A stretch of DNA of 20,558 nucleotides from Firmicutes bacterium CAG:646 (GCA_000432335.1 HF995344.1:1-20558), one strand, 5' to 3'; counted from the first letter of the stretch, positions 10,463 through 19,072 are shown. Notes: generated by a model not told the origin, from the sequence alone. Translations and numbers: made by a program.

Positions 10463-11575
10463 ATGTGGGTTGAAAAAACCAAATCAGGAAAATTTAAGTT
10501 CGTGGAACAGTACGAAGATTATTTAACTGGTAAAGCAAAGCGAGTATCGGTTACTTTGGATAAAGATAATCGATCTACGAGAAAGTTAGCTGCTGAAACT
10601 CTTATGCGGATGATTGAAGAACGTCAAATCACTCCAAAGACAGCCGGATCTTTAACTTTTGGTGAACTATTAGAAAAATATCTGGCAGATACAAAAAAGA
10701 AGGTGAAGGTATCCACCTACACCTCTGTACAGTATCTTTGCAATACTATCGAGGCTGCTATCGGAAAAGATGTGTTGATTGAAAAGTTCACTGCTCCTTA
10801 CGTAAGCGATTGTCTTACTGCCTCAGCAAAATCAAATACTCATTATAATAATGCCTGTCATAGATTTAAAACAATTATGCGCTGGGCGTTCCGTCATGAT
10901 TATATATCAGATATTTCCTTCCTTGAAAAAATCACCTTATTAAAAGATACCACATCCAAGGAAAAGTTGCGAGATAAATATTTGGAGCCCGACGAACTCA
11001 AGGCATTGTTGGAGGGATTTAAGTATAAGAAATGGGAATTGCTGACAAAATTTCTTGCTCTGTCTGGTCTTCGCATTTGCGAAGCATTATGCTTAAATGT
11101 TTCTGACGTGGACCTCGATCAAAAGCAAATCACTGTCAACAAGAACATCTTTTCCGTTTTGAAGCATGTGGATACTCCAAAAACGGCAGCATCTGTGCGT
11201 ACAGTTTATATCCAGCCGGAGCTTGAAGTAGTTTGTCGGGAAATGCGGAGTTTTATCTTACAAGAAGGCATGGTAAACGGATACCGTACTAATTTGTTTG
11301 TATGCAACCGCAGAGGTGATTATGTATCTTACTTTGTATATTACGAAGTATTACGTCGTACCTCTTTACAAGTTCTTGGCGTCGGAGTCACTCCCCACGT
11401 CCTGCGTCATACTCACGTATCTTTACTCGCTGCTGCCAAAGTAGATATGGATGTCATTTCCAGACGTCTCGGGCATGAGGATAATGCTATTACCAAAAAA
11501 ATCTATCTCCACGTTACTCAAAAACTCGCTGAAAATGACAACGCCTCTCTTGATAAAATTAATTTGATCGGTTAA
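10463..11575 (+). CDS. int: Tyrosine-type site-specific integrase
   Basis: 370-aa phage-type recombinase that integrates and excises the element. The N-terminal part has an arm-binding-like segment and the SAM-like core-binding domain (LTFGELLEKYLADTKKKVKV, about 64-83). The catalytic domain shows all active residues: Arg204 in LSGLRICEAL, Lys240 in DTPKTAASVRT, His312-x-x-Arg315 in PHVLRHTH, His338 in RRLGHED and the nucleophile Tyr348 in KKIYLHVT. Length is usual for the Tn916/phage integrase group and nothing is missing. GAAAGGAAG precedes the ATG. It is the last element gene before chromosomal genes, so an attachment site should lie just downstream, within 11576-11770. Confidence 0.92.
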   Translation: MWVEKTKSGKFKFVEQYEDYLTGKAKRVSVTLDKDNRSTRKLAAETLMRMIEERQITPKTAGSLTFGELLEKYLADTKKKVKVSTYTSVQYLCNTIEAAIGKDVLIEKFTAPYVSDCLTASAKSNTHYNNACHRFKTIMRWAFRHDYISDISFLEKITLLKDTTSKEKLRDKYLEPDELKALLEGFKYKKWELLTKFLALSGLRICEALCLNVSDVDLDQKQITVNKNIFSVLKHVDTPKTAASVRTVYIQPELEVVCREMRSFILQEGMVNGYRTNLFVCNRRGDYVSYFVYYEVLRRTSLQVLGVGVTPHVLRHTHVSLLAAAKVDMDVISRRLGHEDNAITKKIYLHVTQKLAENDNASLDKINLIG

Positions 11576-11579
11576 TTGC

Positions 11580-11618
11580 GGGGGGATAAAAAGGGGAATA
11601 AAGGGGACAAAAAGGGGG
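11580..11618 (+). repeat. Four phased G-runs, potential G-quadruplex
   Basis: G6 (11580-11585), G4 (11593-11596), G4 (11603-11606) and G5 (11614-11618) are separated by A-rich loops of 7, 6 and 7 nt. The runs recur every 10-12 bp, about one helical turn. The pattern fits a G-quadruplex motif or a set of phased protein-binding sites, such as integrase arm sites, directly after the int stop codon. Confidence 0.6.
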
Positions 11619-11770
11619 ATAAAAATGTTTTTGCTATTCCGTGAAAAAACATCTTCATCCCCTGAAACCCCTGTAAAATAAGGATTTTTCCGCAATAGTA
11701 CCATCTTGTTACTAAATTCTTAAGATTTTTTTTATCTTTCTTAAACTTCTTTTTGAATTGATGGATTCCT
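11619..11770. other. Probable element end / attachment site region
   Basis: No gene is visible. The stretch holds two CCCCTG repeats (about 11659 and 11668) and AT-rich DNA up to the promoter of the first chromosomal gene. The att core must lie near here if the integrase is at the element's edge, but the other end is outside the window, so no core repeat can be identified. Confidence 0.4.
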
Positions 11771-11799
11771 TTGATTTACCGAATTATCTATGCTATAAT
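11771..11799 (+). promoter_or_regulatory. Promoter of the PAP2 gene
   Basis: TTGATT (11771-11776), 17 nt and TATAAT (11794-11799) form a good sigma-A promoter 44 bp before the PAP2 start codon. Confidence 0.65.
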
Positions 11800-11842
11800 C
11801 GTTCTATGGCAACTTAGACCGATATAGGGAGGCGATTTATTA

Positions 11843-12523
11843 ATGTTACAACGATGTAAACGTTTAATTCCGGTAATTCTTTACGGAACCTTCTACATGA
11901 CCTGCTTTTCCTGGTTAGAGAAATTTCCCAGAAAATACCATATTATCAATTCCACTTTGGATTATAAAATACCTTTTTGCGAATATTTTATTATTCCTTA
12001 CTTTCTCTGGTTCCTCTACATTGCAGGAACTGTTTTGTTCTTTATTTTCTTTAATGAAGACAAAATAGAATATCAGAATCTGCTGATTAATCTGGGAATA
12101 GGCATGACACTTTTTCTTATCGTCTCCTATGTATATCCCAACGGTTTGAGCCTTCGACCGACCAAGTTCGCTCGGGATAATATTTTTACCGATCTGGTAG
12201 GTTTTTTATATACGATAGACACTCCTACCAATGTGCTTCCCAGTATTCATGTATATAATTCTGTTGCCGCTTTTTGTGCCCTCAACAACTGTAAAAAACT
12301 GCAAAAGCACAGAGGAATCCGTGTCTCTGCTTTTATACTGACAGTCCTTATTATACTGTCCACCATGTTCTTAAAACAGCACTCCATCTGTGATGTGGCT
12401 ACCGGAATCACTTTTGCCGTTGCATCTTATATCATGATCTATAAAGTCTATGCGCGTGGAAATGCTAAAGAAAAACATCGTGTTATTTACGCAAAAAACA
12501 GAAAACCGGATCAGCACAGCTGA
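11843..12523 (+). CDS. PAP2-family membrane phosphatase / phosphotransferase
   Basis: 226-aa integral membrane protein of the type 2 phosphatidic acid phosphatase superfamily, which removes phosphate from lipid or isoprenoid phosphates. About five hydrophobic segments are visible (roughly 9-24, 49-70, 80-97, 134-148 and 161-199). The catalytic signature is VLPSIHVYNS (131-140, His136) and LKQHSICDV (177-185, His180 and Asp184); the first motif, KxxxxxxRP, is probably GLSLRPTKF or nearby. GGGAGG precedes the ATG. It stands alone between the element and the convergent glycosyltransferase gene; substrate unknown. Confidence 0.85.
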   Translation: MLQRCKRLIPVILYGTFYMTCFSWLEKFPRKYHIINSTLDYKIPFCEYFIIPYFLWFLYIAGTVLFFIFFNEDKIEYQNLLINLGIGMTLFLIVSYVYPNGLSLRPTKFARDNIFTDLVGFLYTIDTPTNVLPSIHVYNSVAAFCALNNCKKLQKHRGIRVSAFILTVLIILSTMFLKQHSICDVATGITFAVASYIMIYKVYARGNAKEKHRVIYAKNRKPDQHS

Positions 12524-12533
12524 TTCGGTTTTC
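12501..12533. terminator. Bidirectional terminator between convergent genes
   Basis: GAAAACCG-g-ATCAGC (12501-12515) pairs with GCTGAT-t-CGGTTTTC (12519-12533). A- and T-runs on both sides allow it to end the PAP2 mRNA and the leftward glycosyltransferase mRNA. It overlaps the last PAP2 codons. Confidence 0.75.
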
Positions 12534-12553
12534 CTCTCCTAAACAATCTTTTC

Positions 12554-13570
12554 TTAGTTAAACCCATATATTTTCTGAACTACCTTATACCCGGTGACTG
12601 ATACCTGTCTGCCCCCTTTACCTGGAAGATTGCAAAGCCTTCCCAAAAGACTCAGTCTCACCGACAGATAAACTTTCCTGTCTGTATTCTTCATATATTT
12701 CCACAATTCCTTCTTTTTCTCAAAATCTTCTTCTTTATCTGTCTGGATCAGAAAAATAGAAGATACCGTAGTAATCATGATTAACAAATGAATCATATAC
12801 TCTCTCTGCTTTTTGTGAAGATTTTTCTGGCTTGCCATATAATCGATCATCATCTTATTCACCCGAATCTGCTGATCGACTCTTCCAATCATCACTTTTT
12901 CACTCACCGACTGATCTTCTCTCCCGATAAAATACCGGTACAGATTTACATCCAGATAGTACATGGTGCTCACCGATGCCAGCGGAACGAATGCCACCAG
13001 ATTATCCACATAGAAGGTATGCTCTGGAAGAACCAGCCCGCATTCCCGCAGAAGCTCTGTCCGATAGATCATCGAATGCATCAGCAAATAATGACTCCTC
13101 CCCAGCGATTTGGCTTCATCCCAACCGAAAATCCTGTCCTTGGGCAGCGCAGAATGATATTTCATAACTGCTTTGTGCTTTACTCCCACCTTCTCATACA
13201 CGTAATTGCAGATCAGAAGATCCAGCGTTCTCGGTCCGCGGATGCATTCCTTCAATACCTCAAGAACCTTACGATAAGCCTCCTCATTCAGCCAGTCATC
13301 GCTGTCCACCACCTTAAAATACAATCCAGTGGCGTGAGCCAGACCGGTGTTAACTGCTCCGCCATGCCCCTTATTTTCCTGATGGATCGCACGGACAATC
13401 CCCGGATAATTTTTCTCATATTCCTGGGCGATTTCCAAAGTCCGATCGCTGGAACCGTCATCCACCACCAGAATCTCCACCTCATCTCCGCCTGGCAGCA
13501 GAGATTCTATACATTTTCTCATATACTCCTGTGAATTATAACAAGGAACCGTTATGCTCAATACTTTCAC
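12554..13570 (-). CDS. Family 2 glycosyltransferase
   Basis: 338-aa GT-A fold transferase that moves a sugar from a nucleotide-sugar donor. The GT2 features are clear: MKVLSITVPCYNSQEYMRKC at the start, VVDDGSSDRT with the donor-binding DDGS at 37-40, HGGAVNTGL (69-77) and the metal-binding VVDSDDWLN with Asp89-Asp92. The C-terminal third is basic and helical with a weak hydrophobic segment (IHLLIMITTVSSIFLI), so membrane association is possible. It is likely involved in cell-surface polysaccharide or lipid glycosylation; acceptor unknown. It lies 32 bp downstream of mutY on the same strand, perhaps by read-through. Confidence 0.88.
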   Translation of the reverse strand: MKVLSITVPCYNSQEYMRKCIESLLPGGDEVEILVVDDGSSDRTLEIAQEYEKNYPGIVRAIHQENKGHGGAVNTGLAHATGLYFKVVDSDDWLNEEAYRKVLEVLKECIRGPRTLDLLICNYVYEKVGVKHKAVMKYHSALPKDRIFGWDEAKSLGRSHYLLMHSMIYRTELLRECGLVLPEHTFYVDNLVAFVPLASVSTMYYLDVNLYRYFIGREDQSVSEKVMIGRVDQQIRVNKMMIDYMASQKNLHKKQREYMIHLLIMITTVSSIFLIQTDKEEDFEKKKELWKYMKNTDRKVYLSVRLSLLGRLCNLPGKGGRQVSVTGYKVVQKIYGFN

Positions 13571-13602
13571 TTTTATTTACTCCTGTCTTCTGTTCTATAT
13601 CC

Positions 13603-14676
13603 TTAAATGGAAAAAGAATCCTGCCCCAATTTCATATTCATATACGATGTATATGCATGAAAAGCCGCAGGGATCGCATATTTTTCCTCTGCCTCTTCAA
13701 TTTCCACAAAGATCATATTTTTCTGCTCTGCCTGTTCAAGAGCCGCAACCTTCACTGCAAATCCTGTCATTTCCCATTCCACATGAGAAAAAATATGTTT
13801 AGATTCTCCCAACGGCTGAATCCTCACGGGCGCAAGCCCCCATCCTTTTAGCGTCTCCAAAACTTCCTGTCTGCTCTGATGTCCTTCCAGATTAGGCAAT
13901 TCATAAAGCCCCGCCAAAAGTCCCCGGGAAGGTCTTCTGCAAACGGCTACCTTTTCTCCATCCTGAATCACCAGAACAGTCTTCTTTTCCAGCCGCCGCT
14001 TCCCGGATTTCTTTTTTACAGGCAATTCCATCTGCGTACCGTTTTTTCTTGCCCGACACTGATCCGCCAGAGGACAGATTTCACACTTTGGCTGACCATT
14101 CGGCACGCATACCATTGCCCCCAGTTCCATCAGCGCCTGATTAAAGTCTCCCGGACACTCTGATGGCATAATTGCTCCCAGTTCTCTCTCCACCCGGGTC
14201 TTTACTGATTGCTTCAGAATATCGCCATCATCTTCCATCAGACGGGCATATACCCGAAGCACATTCCCATCCACCGCCGGAACAGGAATATCGTAAGCGA
14301 TAGACGCAACCGCACCCGCTGTATAATTTCCGATTCCAGGCAGTTCTTTCAATTTTTCATAATCCGCCGGAAGCTTTCCGCCATACTGATCTCGCACAAG
14401 GAGCGCTGCCTTTTGTATATTTCGAACCCGGTTGTAATATCCTAACCCTTCCCACAGCTTTAGCAACTGTTCTTCGGAACAGGCGGCAGCCGCTTCCACA
14501 TCGGGGAGCGCTTCTGTAAATCGTTCAAAATACGGCTTCACCGCTTCCACCCGAGTCTGTTGAAGCATAATTTCTGATATCCATATGTAGTACGGATTCT
14601 TCTGCTGCCTCCACGGCAGAATCCTGTGACCTTTTCTATACCATGTAACCAGCGGTTCTACAATTTCTTCTAACAT
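13603..14676 (-). CDS. mutY: A/G-specific adenine DNA glycosylase MutY
   Basis: 357-aa base-excision repair enzyme that removes adenine mispaired with 8-oxoguanine. The HhH-GPD core has ISEIMLQQTRV with catalytic Glu35, the helix-hairpin-helix LPGIGNYTAGA (112-122) and VDGNVLR with catalytic Asp136. The iron-sulphur ligands are Cys190, Cys198, Cys201 and Cys207 (C-x7-C-x2-C-x5-C, one residue longer than in E. coli). The C-terminal third (from about 230) is the NUDIX-like 8-oxoG recognition domain, including HIFSHVEWEMTGF. Length is normal. It follows sfsA by 16 bp on the same strand and is probably in one operon with it. Confidence 0.95.
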   Translation of the reverse strand: MLEEIVEPLVTWYRKGHRILPWRQQKNPYYIWISEIMLQQTRVEAVKPYFERFTEALPDVEAAAACSEEQLLKLWEGLGYYNRVRNIQKAALLVRDQYGGKLPADYEKLKELPGIGNYTAGAVASIAYDIPVPAVDGNVLRVYARLMEDDGDILKQSVKTRVERELGAIMPSECPGDFNQALMELGAMVCVPNGQPKCEICPLADQCRARKNGTQMELPVKKKSGKRRLEKKTVLVIQDGEKVAVCRRPSRGLLAGLYELPNLEGHQSRQEVLETLKGWGLAPVRIQPLGESKHIFSHVEWEMTGFAVKVAALEQAEQKNMIFVEIEEAEEKYAIPAAFHAYTSYMNMKLGQDSFSI

Positions 14677-14692
14677 CCTGCTCTTTCTCCAT

Positions 14693-15373
14693 CTATAAGT
14701 CTATCGGAATCTTCTGGTCTATGAAAATCTCCCCAGGAGTAACCATACAATCCCATGCTTCCACATGAACTCCCGCCTGCCGCGCATGCTGCAGCGCCTG
14801 CCCAAATTCCGGCTGCGTTGTCCAATTGGGCTGAAAGCGCTGAACTCCCTTCATCTGTATCACAAAGAAAATCCATGCTTCATACCCCTCTGCTATACAT
14901 TGCTCCAACTCCCGAATATGCTTCAATCCTCTGAGCGTGGGAGCGTCCGGAAACCGGGCAATCCCCTCCTGTTCCAACGTTACTCCCTTCACCTCGATAA
15001 ATGCTTTCTTCCCCTGATATTCTGCATACAGATCGAACCGGGAATTGCCATATTTCTTTTCTCTCTGAAGCTTTGTAAGCCCCTGAAAAAACTTTCCCTT
15101 TTTCAACCATTCTTCCACAAGAGCATTTGGCATCTGAGAATCCATATTCACCAGAATCTTTCCCTTATAGACCTGTACGAGATCATACTTTGTCTTTCTG
15201 TTTGGATTGGAAGCTTCCTCCAGAAATACATCTGCGCCGGGAATTAAAAGTTCCCTGCACCTTCCCGTATTCTTCACATGACATATTTCTGTCTTTCCAG
15301 CCATCTCCACATTCGCTGTAAAACGGTTGGGGCGGCTCAAAAAATGTCCTTTTTTTATCCTGTTATACCGCAA
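14693..15373 (-). CDS. sfsA: SfsA family DNA/RNA nuclease
   Basis: 226-aa protein of the SfsA family, named for sugar fermentation stimulation and thought to be a nuclease with an OB-like N-terminal part and a PD-(D/E)xK-like C-terminal part. Signature pieces are LSRPNRFTANV (12-22), NTGRCRELL (35-43), NSRFDLY (110-116), FIEVKGVTL (125-133, the E-x-K active-site pair) and FPDAPTLRGLKH (141-152). The start codon is a TTG at 15373, supported by AAGGAG 5 nt upstream and by the family start. It is divergent from the HAD gene and upstream of mutY. Confidence 0.93.
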   Translation of the reverse strand: MRYNRIKKGHFLSRPNRFTANVEMAGKTEICHVKNTGRCRELLIPGADVFLEEASNPNRKTKYDLVQVYKGKILVNMDSQMPNALVEEWLKKGKFFQGLTKLQREKKYGNSRFDLYAEYQGKKAFIEVKGVTLEQEGIARFPDAPTLRGLKHIRELEQCIAEGYEAWIFFVIQMKGVQRFQPNWTTQPEFGQALQHARQAGVHVEAWDCMVTPGEIFIDQKIPIDL

Positions 15374-15483
15374 AAAAACTCCTTCCCAGTGTTTAACACT
15401 TGTATTTTTCTGTTGCTGTCATTAAAATAAAACGTAAGGGCAAAACTGCCTGTCATCTAAAATTAATAACAAAGGAGATCACT

Positions 15484-16101
15484 ATGGACAGTATTATCTT
15501 TGACGTCGACGGCACGCTCTGGGATTCCACCGGAATCTGCGCAGCCGCATGGAATCGCGTCATCCAAAGAGAAACAAATCTGAATCTTACTATCACCGGC
15601 GAAAAACTGAAAGGTCTGTTTGGGCGGCTTCTTCCCGATATCGCCAAAGTAATCTTTCCTGACTATTCCAGCAAAGAGCAATTACGGCTCATCGACCAAT
15701 GCTGTCAGGAAGAACATCTGGCGCTCCTTGAATGCTGCGCCCCTCTCTATCCTGATCTGGAAGAGACTCTTATAACGCTCGCACAAAAATATCGTCTCTT
15801 CATTGTCAGCAACTGCCAGGCTGGCTATATTGAAGTATTCCTCCGTTCCAGCGGTCTCGGAAAGTACTTTGAGGGTCATCTTTGTCCCGGAGATACCGGA
15901 AATGCCAAGGCCGACAATATTCTTCAGGTTATCCGTGATTATCAGCTGAATGCTCCTGTCTATGTAGGAGACACCGATGGAGATTTCCATGCGGCAAAAA
16001 CCGCCGGCATTCCTTTTGTATTTGCTTCCTATGGATTTGGTGCTGTCACTACTCCTGATTATACCATCAAATGCCCCAAAGAACTTCTTAAGATTTTCTA
16101 A
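15484..16101 (+). CDS. HAD-superfamily phosphatase (phosphoglycolate phosphatase-like)
   Basis: 205-aa haloacid dehalogenase-type hydrolase that forms a phospho-aspartate intermediate. All four motifs are visible: I, IIFDVDGTLW with Asp7 and Asp9; II, LFIVSNCQ; III, NAKADN with the Lys; IV, VGDTDGDFHAA. A helical C1 cap domain lies between motifs I and II, as in Gph/PgmB-like enzymes. I chose the ATG at 15484 because AAAGGAG lies just upstream; the frame extends to 15400 without a site. The substrate is a small phosphorylated metabolite that cannot be named from sequence. It is convergent with the L,D-transpeptidase gene. Confidence 0.9.
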   Translation: MDSIIFDVDGTLWDSTGICAAAWNRVIQRETNLNLTITGEKLKGLFGRLLPDIAKVIFPDYSSKEQLRLIDQCCQEEHLALLECCAPLYPDLEETLITLAQKYRLFIVSNCQAGYIEVFLRSSGLGKYFEGHLCPGDTGNAKADNILQVIRDYQLNAPVYVGDTDGDFHAAKTAGIPFVFASYGFGAVTTPDYTIKCPKELLKIF

Positions 16102-16107
16102 ATTCAA

Positions 16108-16154
16108 CGGGGATGCCGTATGGAGCAATGCAAGCTCCAATATAAGCATCCCCG
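16108..16154. terminator. Large hairpin between convergent genes
   Basis: CGGGGATGC (16108-16116) pairs with GCATCCCCG (16146-16154), with an inner GGAGC/GCTCC hairpin (16122-16138). It lies between the HAD stop and the L,D-transpeptidase stop. Neither side has a good T-run (minus side TTGAATTT), so terminator function is likely but not certain. Confidence 0.5.
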
Positions 16155-16161
16155 AAAAAAA

Positions 16162-17628
16162 TCAGCCGTGAAGAGAATACCCGTCATTATACACACAGAC
16201 AACAGGAACATCCTTATCTATCAGCTCATATACTTTTTTTGCATTTTTATAGGGCATATTGATACAGCCGTGAGAACCACTGTATTTGTAAATACTTCCC
16301 CCAAAGCTGCTTCGCCAGCTGGCATCATGCAGACCGATTCCCCCGTTAAACGGCATCCAGAAAGATACGGGAGACTCATAACTTGGCGTCCCATCGGGAA
16401 GCGGCTGCCCTCTCAACACCTTATCTCTGGTTTTGTAAGTCAAAAAATAAACTCCCGGAGGCGTAAATCTGCTTCTTGTCATCCTTCCCGAAACAATAGG
16501 CGAATCCACTACGATCTTTCCATCCTGATAATAGTACAGATGCTGTTCTGTCAGATTTACTTCAATATACGTATCTCCCAGCCCATGATTCTTCTTATAC
16601 TTTTCTCTGCTGGAATAGATCGGCTCCCGGGAAATATTTTTCATCTCTTTTATATTTTTTCTTAACTCTTTTCTCTCTTCCTTCTGATCGATCTGCCATC
16701 CATAGTTTCCCCCCTTCACCGTTACATCCAGTCCTGATGTAGTATGGAAAGGTCTTTCTTTTCCCAATGTATCCACCTTTTCTGCCAGCTTCTTCACATA
16801 TTTTGTAAGCTTACTGTCAAACTTCTCCGTATCTTTATAATAATTTCCATCTTTGTCCACACTCAGCCATTTTCGCAGATCATTGCCGTCTAAAACTTCC
16901 TCTCCGTCTGGCAATTCATACGTTATGGAAACGGCTGCCAAATCATTTAACTGGTCCTTTTCTTTTTCCAGCTCCTTGCTTTTCGCGGTGACTTTGGGAT
17001 TGACATAAACGCCCTCCTCCTCAGCCACAAAATTCTCCCGCTTCTCTCCAACAGCTTGAAAAACAGCGTTTTTCAGTTCTTCTTCCTTCAGTGTCGTTCC
17101 GTACACCTCATCCACAATTACAAACTTTTTCTTTTTAAAGGTTACATAAGCATCCTTCGGAGGTTCCTGTTCGGATTCCTTCATCACTTCCAACTGTTCC
17201 AGCTCTTTCTTCAGCTTATCTGCATCAAAAGAAATATTTTCCTTCACCTCATATTCATGATCCTTAAATAAACCGCTGATCCAGAAAAATGCTTTCTGCT
17301 CTTCCAGAATCTTCTCCACACTGCCATCACTCACATACTTATAATCAATACTCTTTCCTGAAATACTTTCCGTCCGATCCTTTCGAAATTCCATCTGAAG
17401 AGCGTAATCTTCCACCTTATTTTTTATGAAAGTCTCCGCTTCCTGTACTGTAAGATTGCTGCAGTCTAATTGATTAATTTTTGTATCTTCAAAAAGATGA
17501 TCTGTATAATAATATGTTTTCCACCCATACCAGCCTGCTGCCGCTATCAATAAAACACATCCTGCGCCGATTCCCAGTTTCACTGCCAGACTTTTGTCTG
17601 CTTTATCTTTCAGAAATTTGTTTTTCAT
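16162..17628 (-). CDS. L,D-transpeptidase (YkuD) with membrane anchor
   Basis: 488-aa cell-wall enzyme that makes 3-3 cross-links in peptidoglycan or attaches proteins to it. Residues about 14-36 (LAVKLGIGAGCVLLIAAAGW) are a signal-anchor helix after a basic start, so the rest is extracellular. A long Lys/Glu-rich region (about 50-330), probably the putative peptidoglycan-binding (PG_binding_4) type, leads to the YkuD domain: TYIEVNLTEQHLYYYQDGK, IGLHDASWR and the catalytic SGSHGCINMP with Cys near residue 455. I chose the ATG at 17628, with AGGAG 8 nt upstream; the GTG three codons earlier sits on that site. It is monocistronic, ending at a shared hairpin. Confidence 0.9.
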   Translation of the reverse strand: MKNKFLKDKADKSLAVKLGIGAGCVLLIAAAGWYGWKTYYYTDHLFEDTKINQLDCSNLTVQEAETFIKNKVEDYALQMEFRKDRTESISGKSIDYKYVSDGSVEKILEEQKAFFWISGLFKDHEYEVKENISFDADKLKKELEQLEVMKESEQEPPKDAYVTFKKKKFVIVDEVYGTTLKEEELKNAVFQAVGEKRENFVAEEEGVYVNPKVTAKSKELEKEKDQLNDLAAVSITYELPDGEEVLDGNDLRKWLSVDKDGNYYKDTEKFDSKLTKYVKKLAEKVDTLGKERPFHTTSGLDVTVKGGNYGWQIDQKEERKELRKNIKEMKNISREPIYSSREKYKKNHGLGDTYIEVNLTEQHLYYYQDGKIVVDSPIVSGRMTRSRFTPPGVYFLTYKTRDKVLRGQPLPDGTPSYESPVSFWMPFNGGIGLHDASWRSSFGGSIYKYSGSHGCINMPYKNAKKVYELIDKDVPVVCVYNDGYSLHG

Positions 17629-17655
17629 TGTGTACACTCCTGTCGCCTATAATAA

Positions 17656-18150
17656 TTATAAAACTTCTTTCTTCTTTGTTTTCAGAGCATTCTTTCCTGA
17701 AATAGACTTTTGAACCATCTTTCCCGTAGAAAAAACTTTTTCCAATATAATATTTACGATAAATATGGCAACTGCGATCATTCCCGCCGCCAGAATCGTC
17801 TGTTGAAAATAGTAAGAAGACATCTCATGCTCCGATCGCAGAATATAATACACAATTCGATACATTCCTGCTCCGGGCACAATCGTCAAGTTGGCAGGAA
17901 TCATAAAGATCGTCACCGGCGTCTTAAAAATACGAGCGCATATATGAGCGCCCACCGCAATCCCTACCGCCCCCAGAAAAGTACTTGCCAACATGGAACC
18001 GGTCGTCTGCTCTACAATCAAATAAATAAACCATCCCACTGCTCCATCAATTCCTGCCCACAGCAGAAAACGTCTGGGAACCTTTAAAACAATTCCAAAG
18101 CCCATCACCGCCACCAGAGCTCCGATGCTTCGCCAAATTAACTCAAACAT
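17656..18150 (-). CDS. Threonine/serine exporter, small subunit (ThrE_2)
   Basis: 164-aa membrane protein of the ThrE_2 type, the C-terminal half of the threonine/serine exporter encoded here as a separate gene. Four or five transmembrane segments are seen, including SIGALVAVMGFGIVLKVP, STFLGAVGIAVGAHICARIF and TILAAGMIAVAIFIVNIIL; the family motif IPANLTIVPGAGMYRIVYY is at about 83-102. The ATG at 18150 has AGGAGG 7 nt upstream. It follows the ThrE_1 gene by 30 bp and is probably co-transcribed, together forming the exporter. Confidence 0.85.
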   Translation of the reverse strand: MFELIWRSIGALVAVMGFGIVLKVPRRFLLWAGIDGAVGWFIYLIVEQTTGSMLASTFLGAVGIAVGAHICARIFKTPVTIFMIPANLTIVPGAGMYRIVYYILRSEHEMSSYYFQQTILAAGMIAVAIFIVNIILEKVFSTGKMVQKSISGKNALKTKKKEVL

Positions 18151-18180
18151 CACAATTCCTCCTGTTTCCCTGCTCCTTCA

Positions 18181-18927
18181 TCAGATCAGATACATGCCAA
18201 TACCGATACCCGCCGCTACAGCAGCCGCAATGACAAATGCCTCCGCAGCCCTCGCCAGACCGGACAGATAATCTCCATGCAAAGTATCAAAAACAGCGTT
18301 AGTAATCGCTGCGCCCGGCACAAAAGGCATGATTGCACTGACAATCAAAAGATCTTTATCATACACCCCTGGAAGAATCTGCACCGCCAGCCCAATCACA
18401 AGCGCCAGTACTGAGGAACAGATGATATTTTCCAGAAACATATGAAGCTGCTTCTTTCTGCAAACCAGCTTTACAAATGATGAAATAAACCCTGCCAGCG
18501 CCGCTATCCCTGCCTCCGGGATAGTTCCGCCAAACATCACTGCAAATCCCCCAGTAATCGCCGCCATCGCTCCAAAATTACATTTCACGTGCGGTTTTTC
18601 CTTCCACATAGCTTTGATTTGCCGAAACGTTTCCTCCAGTGTCAGCTCATCCGCACAGAATGCCCGGGAAATCCTGTTTACCCGGTCAATCATCTCCAGA
18701 TCCGTCCCTCGCGTGGTAATTCTCTTCAATACCGTCATGGAGTCAATGGACGGATCGTCCAGCGTTGCCACAAATCCTGTCATCATCACAAGAACTTCTA
18801 CTTTTTTAAGATTTGATTTTTTTAAAATCCGATACATAGTGTCCTCTACCCGGTAGGTTTCCGCACCATTCTTCATCAAAATTTCACCTGCAAATACTGC
18901 GGTATCTAATAATAACTTGTAATCCAT
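18181..18927 (-). CDS. Threonine/serine exporter, large subunit (ThrE_1)
   Basis: 248-aa protein of the ThrE_1 (DUF1212) family. The soluble N-terminal part is typical: AGEILMKNGAETYRVEDTM (14-32), then VMMTGFVATLDDP and DRVNRISRAFCADELTLEE. After about residue 115 come five or so membrane helices with the conserved AIMPFVPGAAITNAVFDTLH near 195-214. The likely role is export of threonine and serine by the proton gradient. The ATG at 18927 has CAGGAG upstream; an in-frame extension to 19002 is unlikely. Promoter at 19044-19072. Confidence 0.87.
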   Translation of the reverse strand: MDYKLLLDTAVFAGEILMKNGAETYRVEDTMYRILKKSNLKKVEVLVMMTGFVATLDDPSIDSMTVLKRITTRGTDLEMIDRVNRISRAFCADELTLEETFRQIKAMWKEKPHVKCNFGAMAAITGGFAVMFGGTIPEAGIAALAGFISSFVKLVCRKKQLHMFLENIICSSVLALVIGLAVQILPGVYDKDLLIVSAIMPFVPGAAITNAVFDTLHGDYLSGLARAAEAFVIAAAVAAGIGIGMYLI

Positions 18928-19043
18928 AATTACTCCTGATACAAAGAAAGGAGGTGCCGCATTTAAGCATTTTTCAAATATAAAAAATGTTATTTGCTGC
19001 ATCCCCTTTTCTTATTATGTGGAAAATACTCGAAACTATTGCT

Positions 19044-19072
19044 ATTTTATCGTAAGTTTTCCTCTTTTGCAA
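19044..19072 (-). promoter_or_regulatory. Promoter of the ThrE operon
   Basis: On the minus strand, TTGCAA (19067-19072), 17 nt and TAAAAT (19044-19049). The resulting leader of about 110 nt contains CACCTCCTTT (an anti-ribosome-binding sequence) that can pair with an upstream GGGG-rich segment (19011-18996), a possible control hairpin. Confidence 0.55.

Noticed and set aside
12788..13534. 248-aa rightward frame
   Set aside because: Shadow of the GT2 gene on the other strand; rich in His, Ile and Gln with no ribosome binding site.
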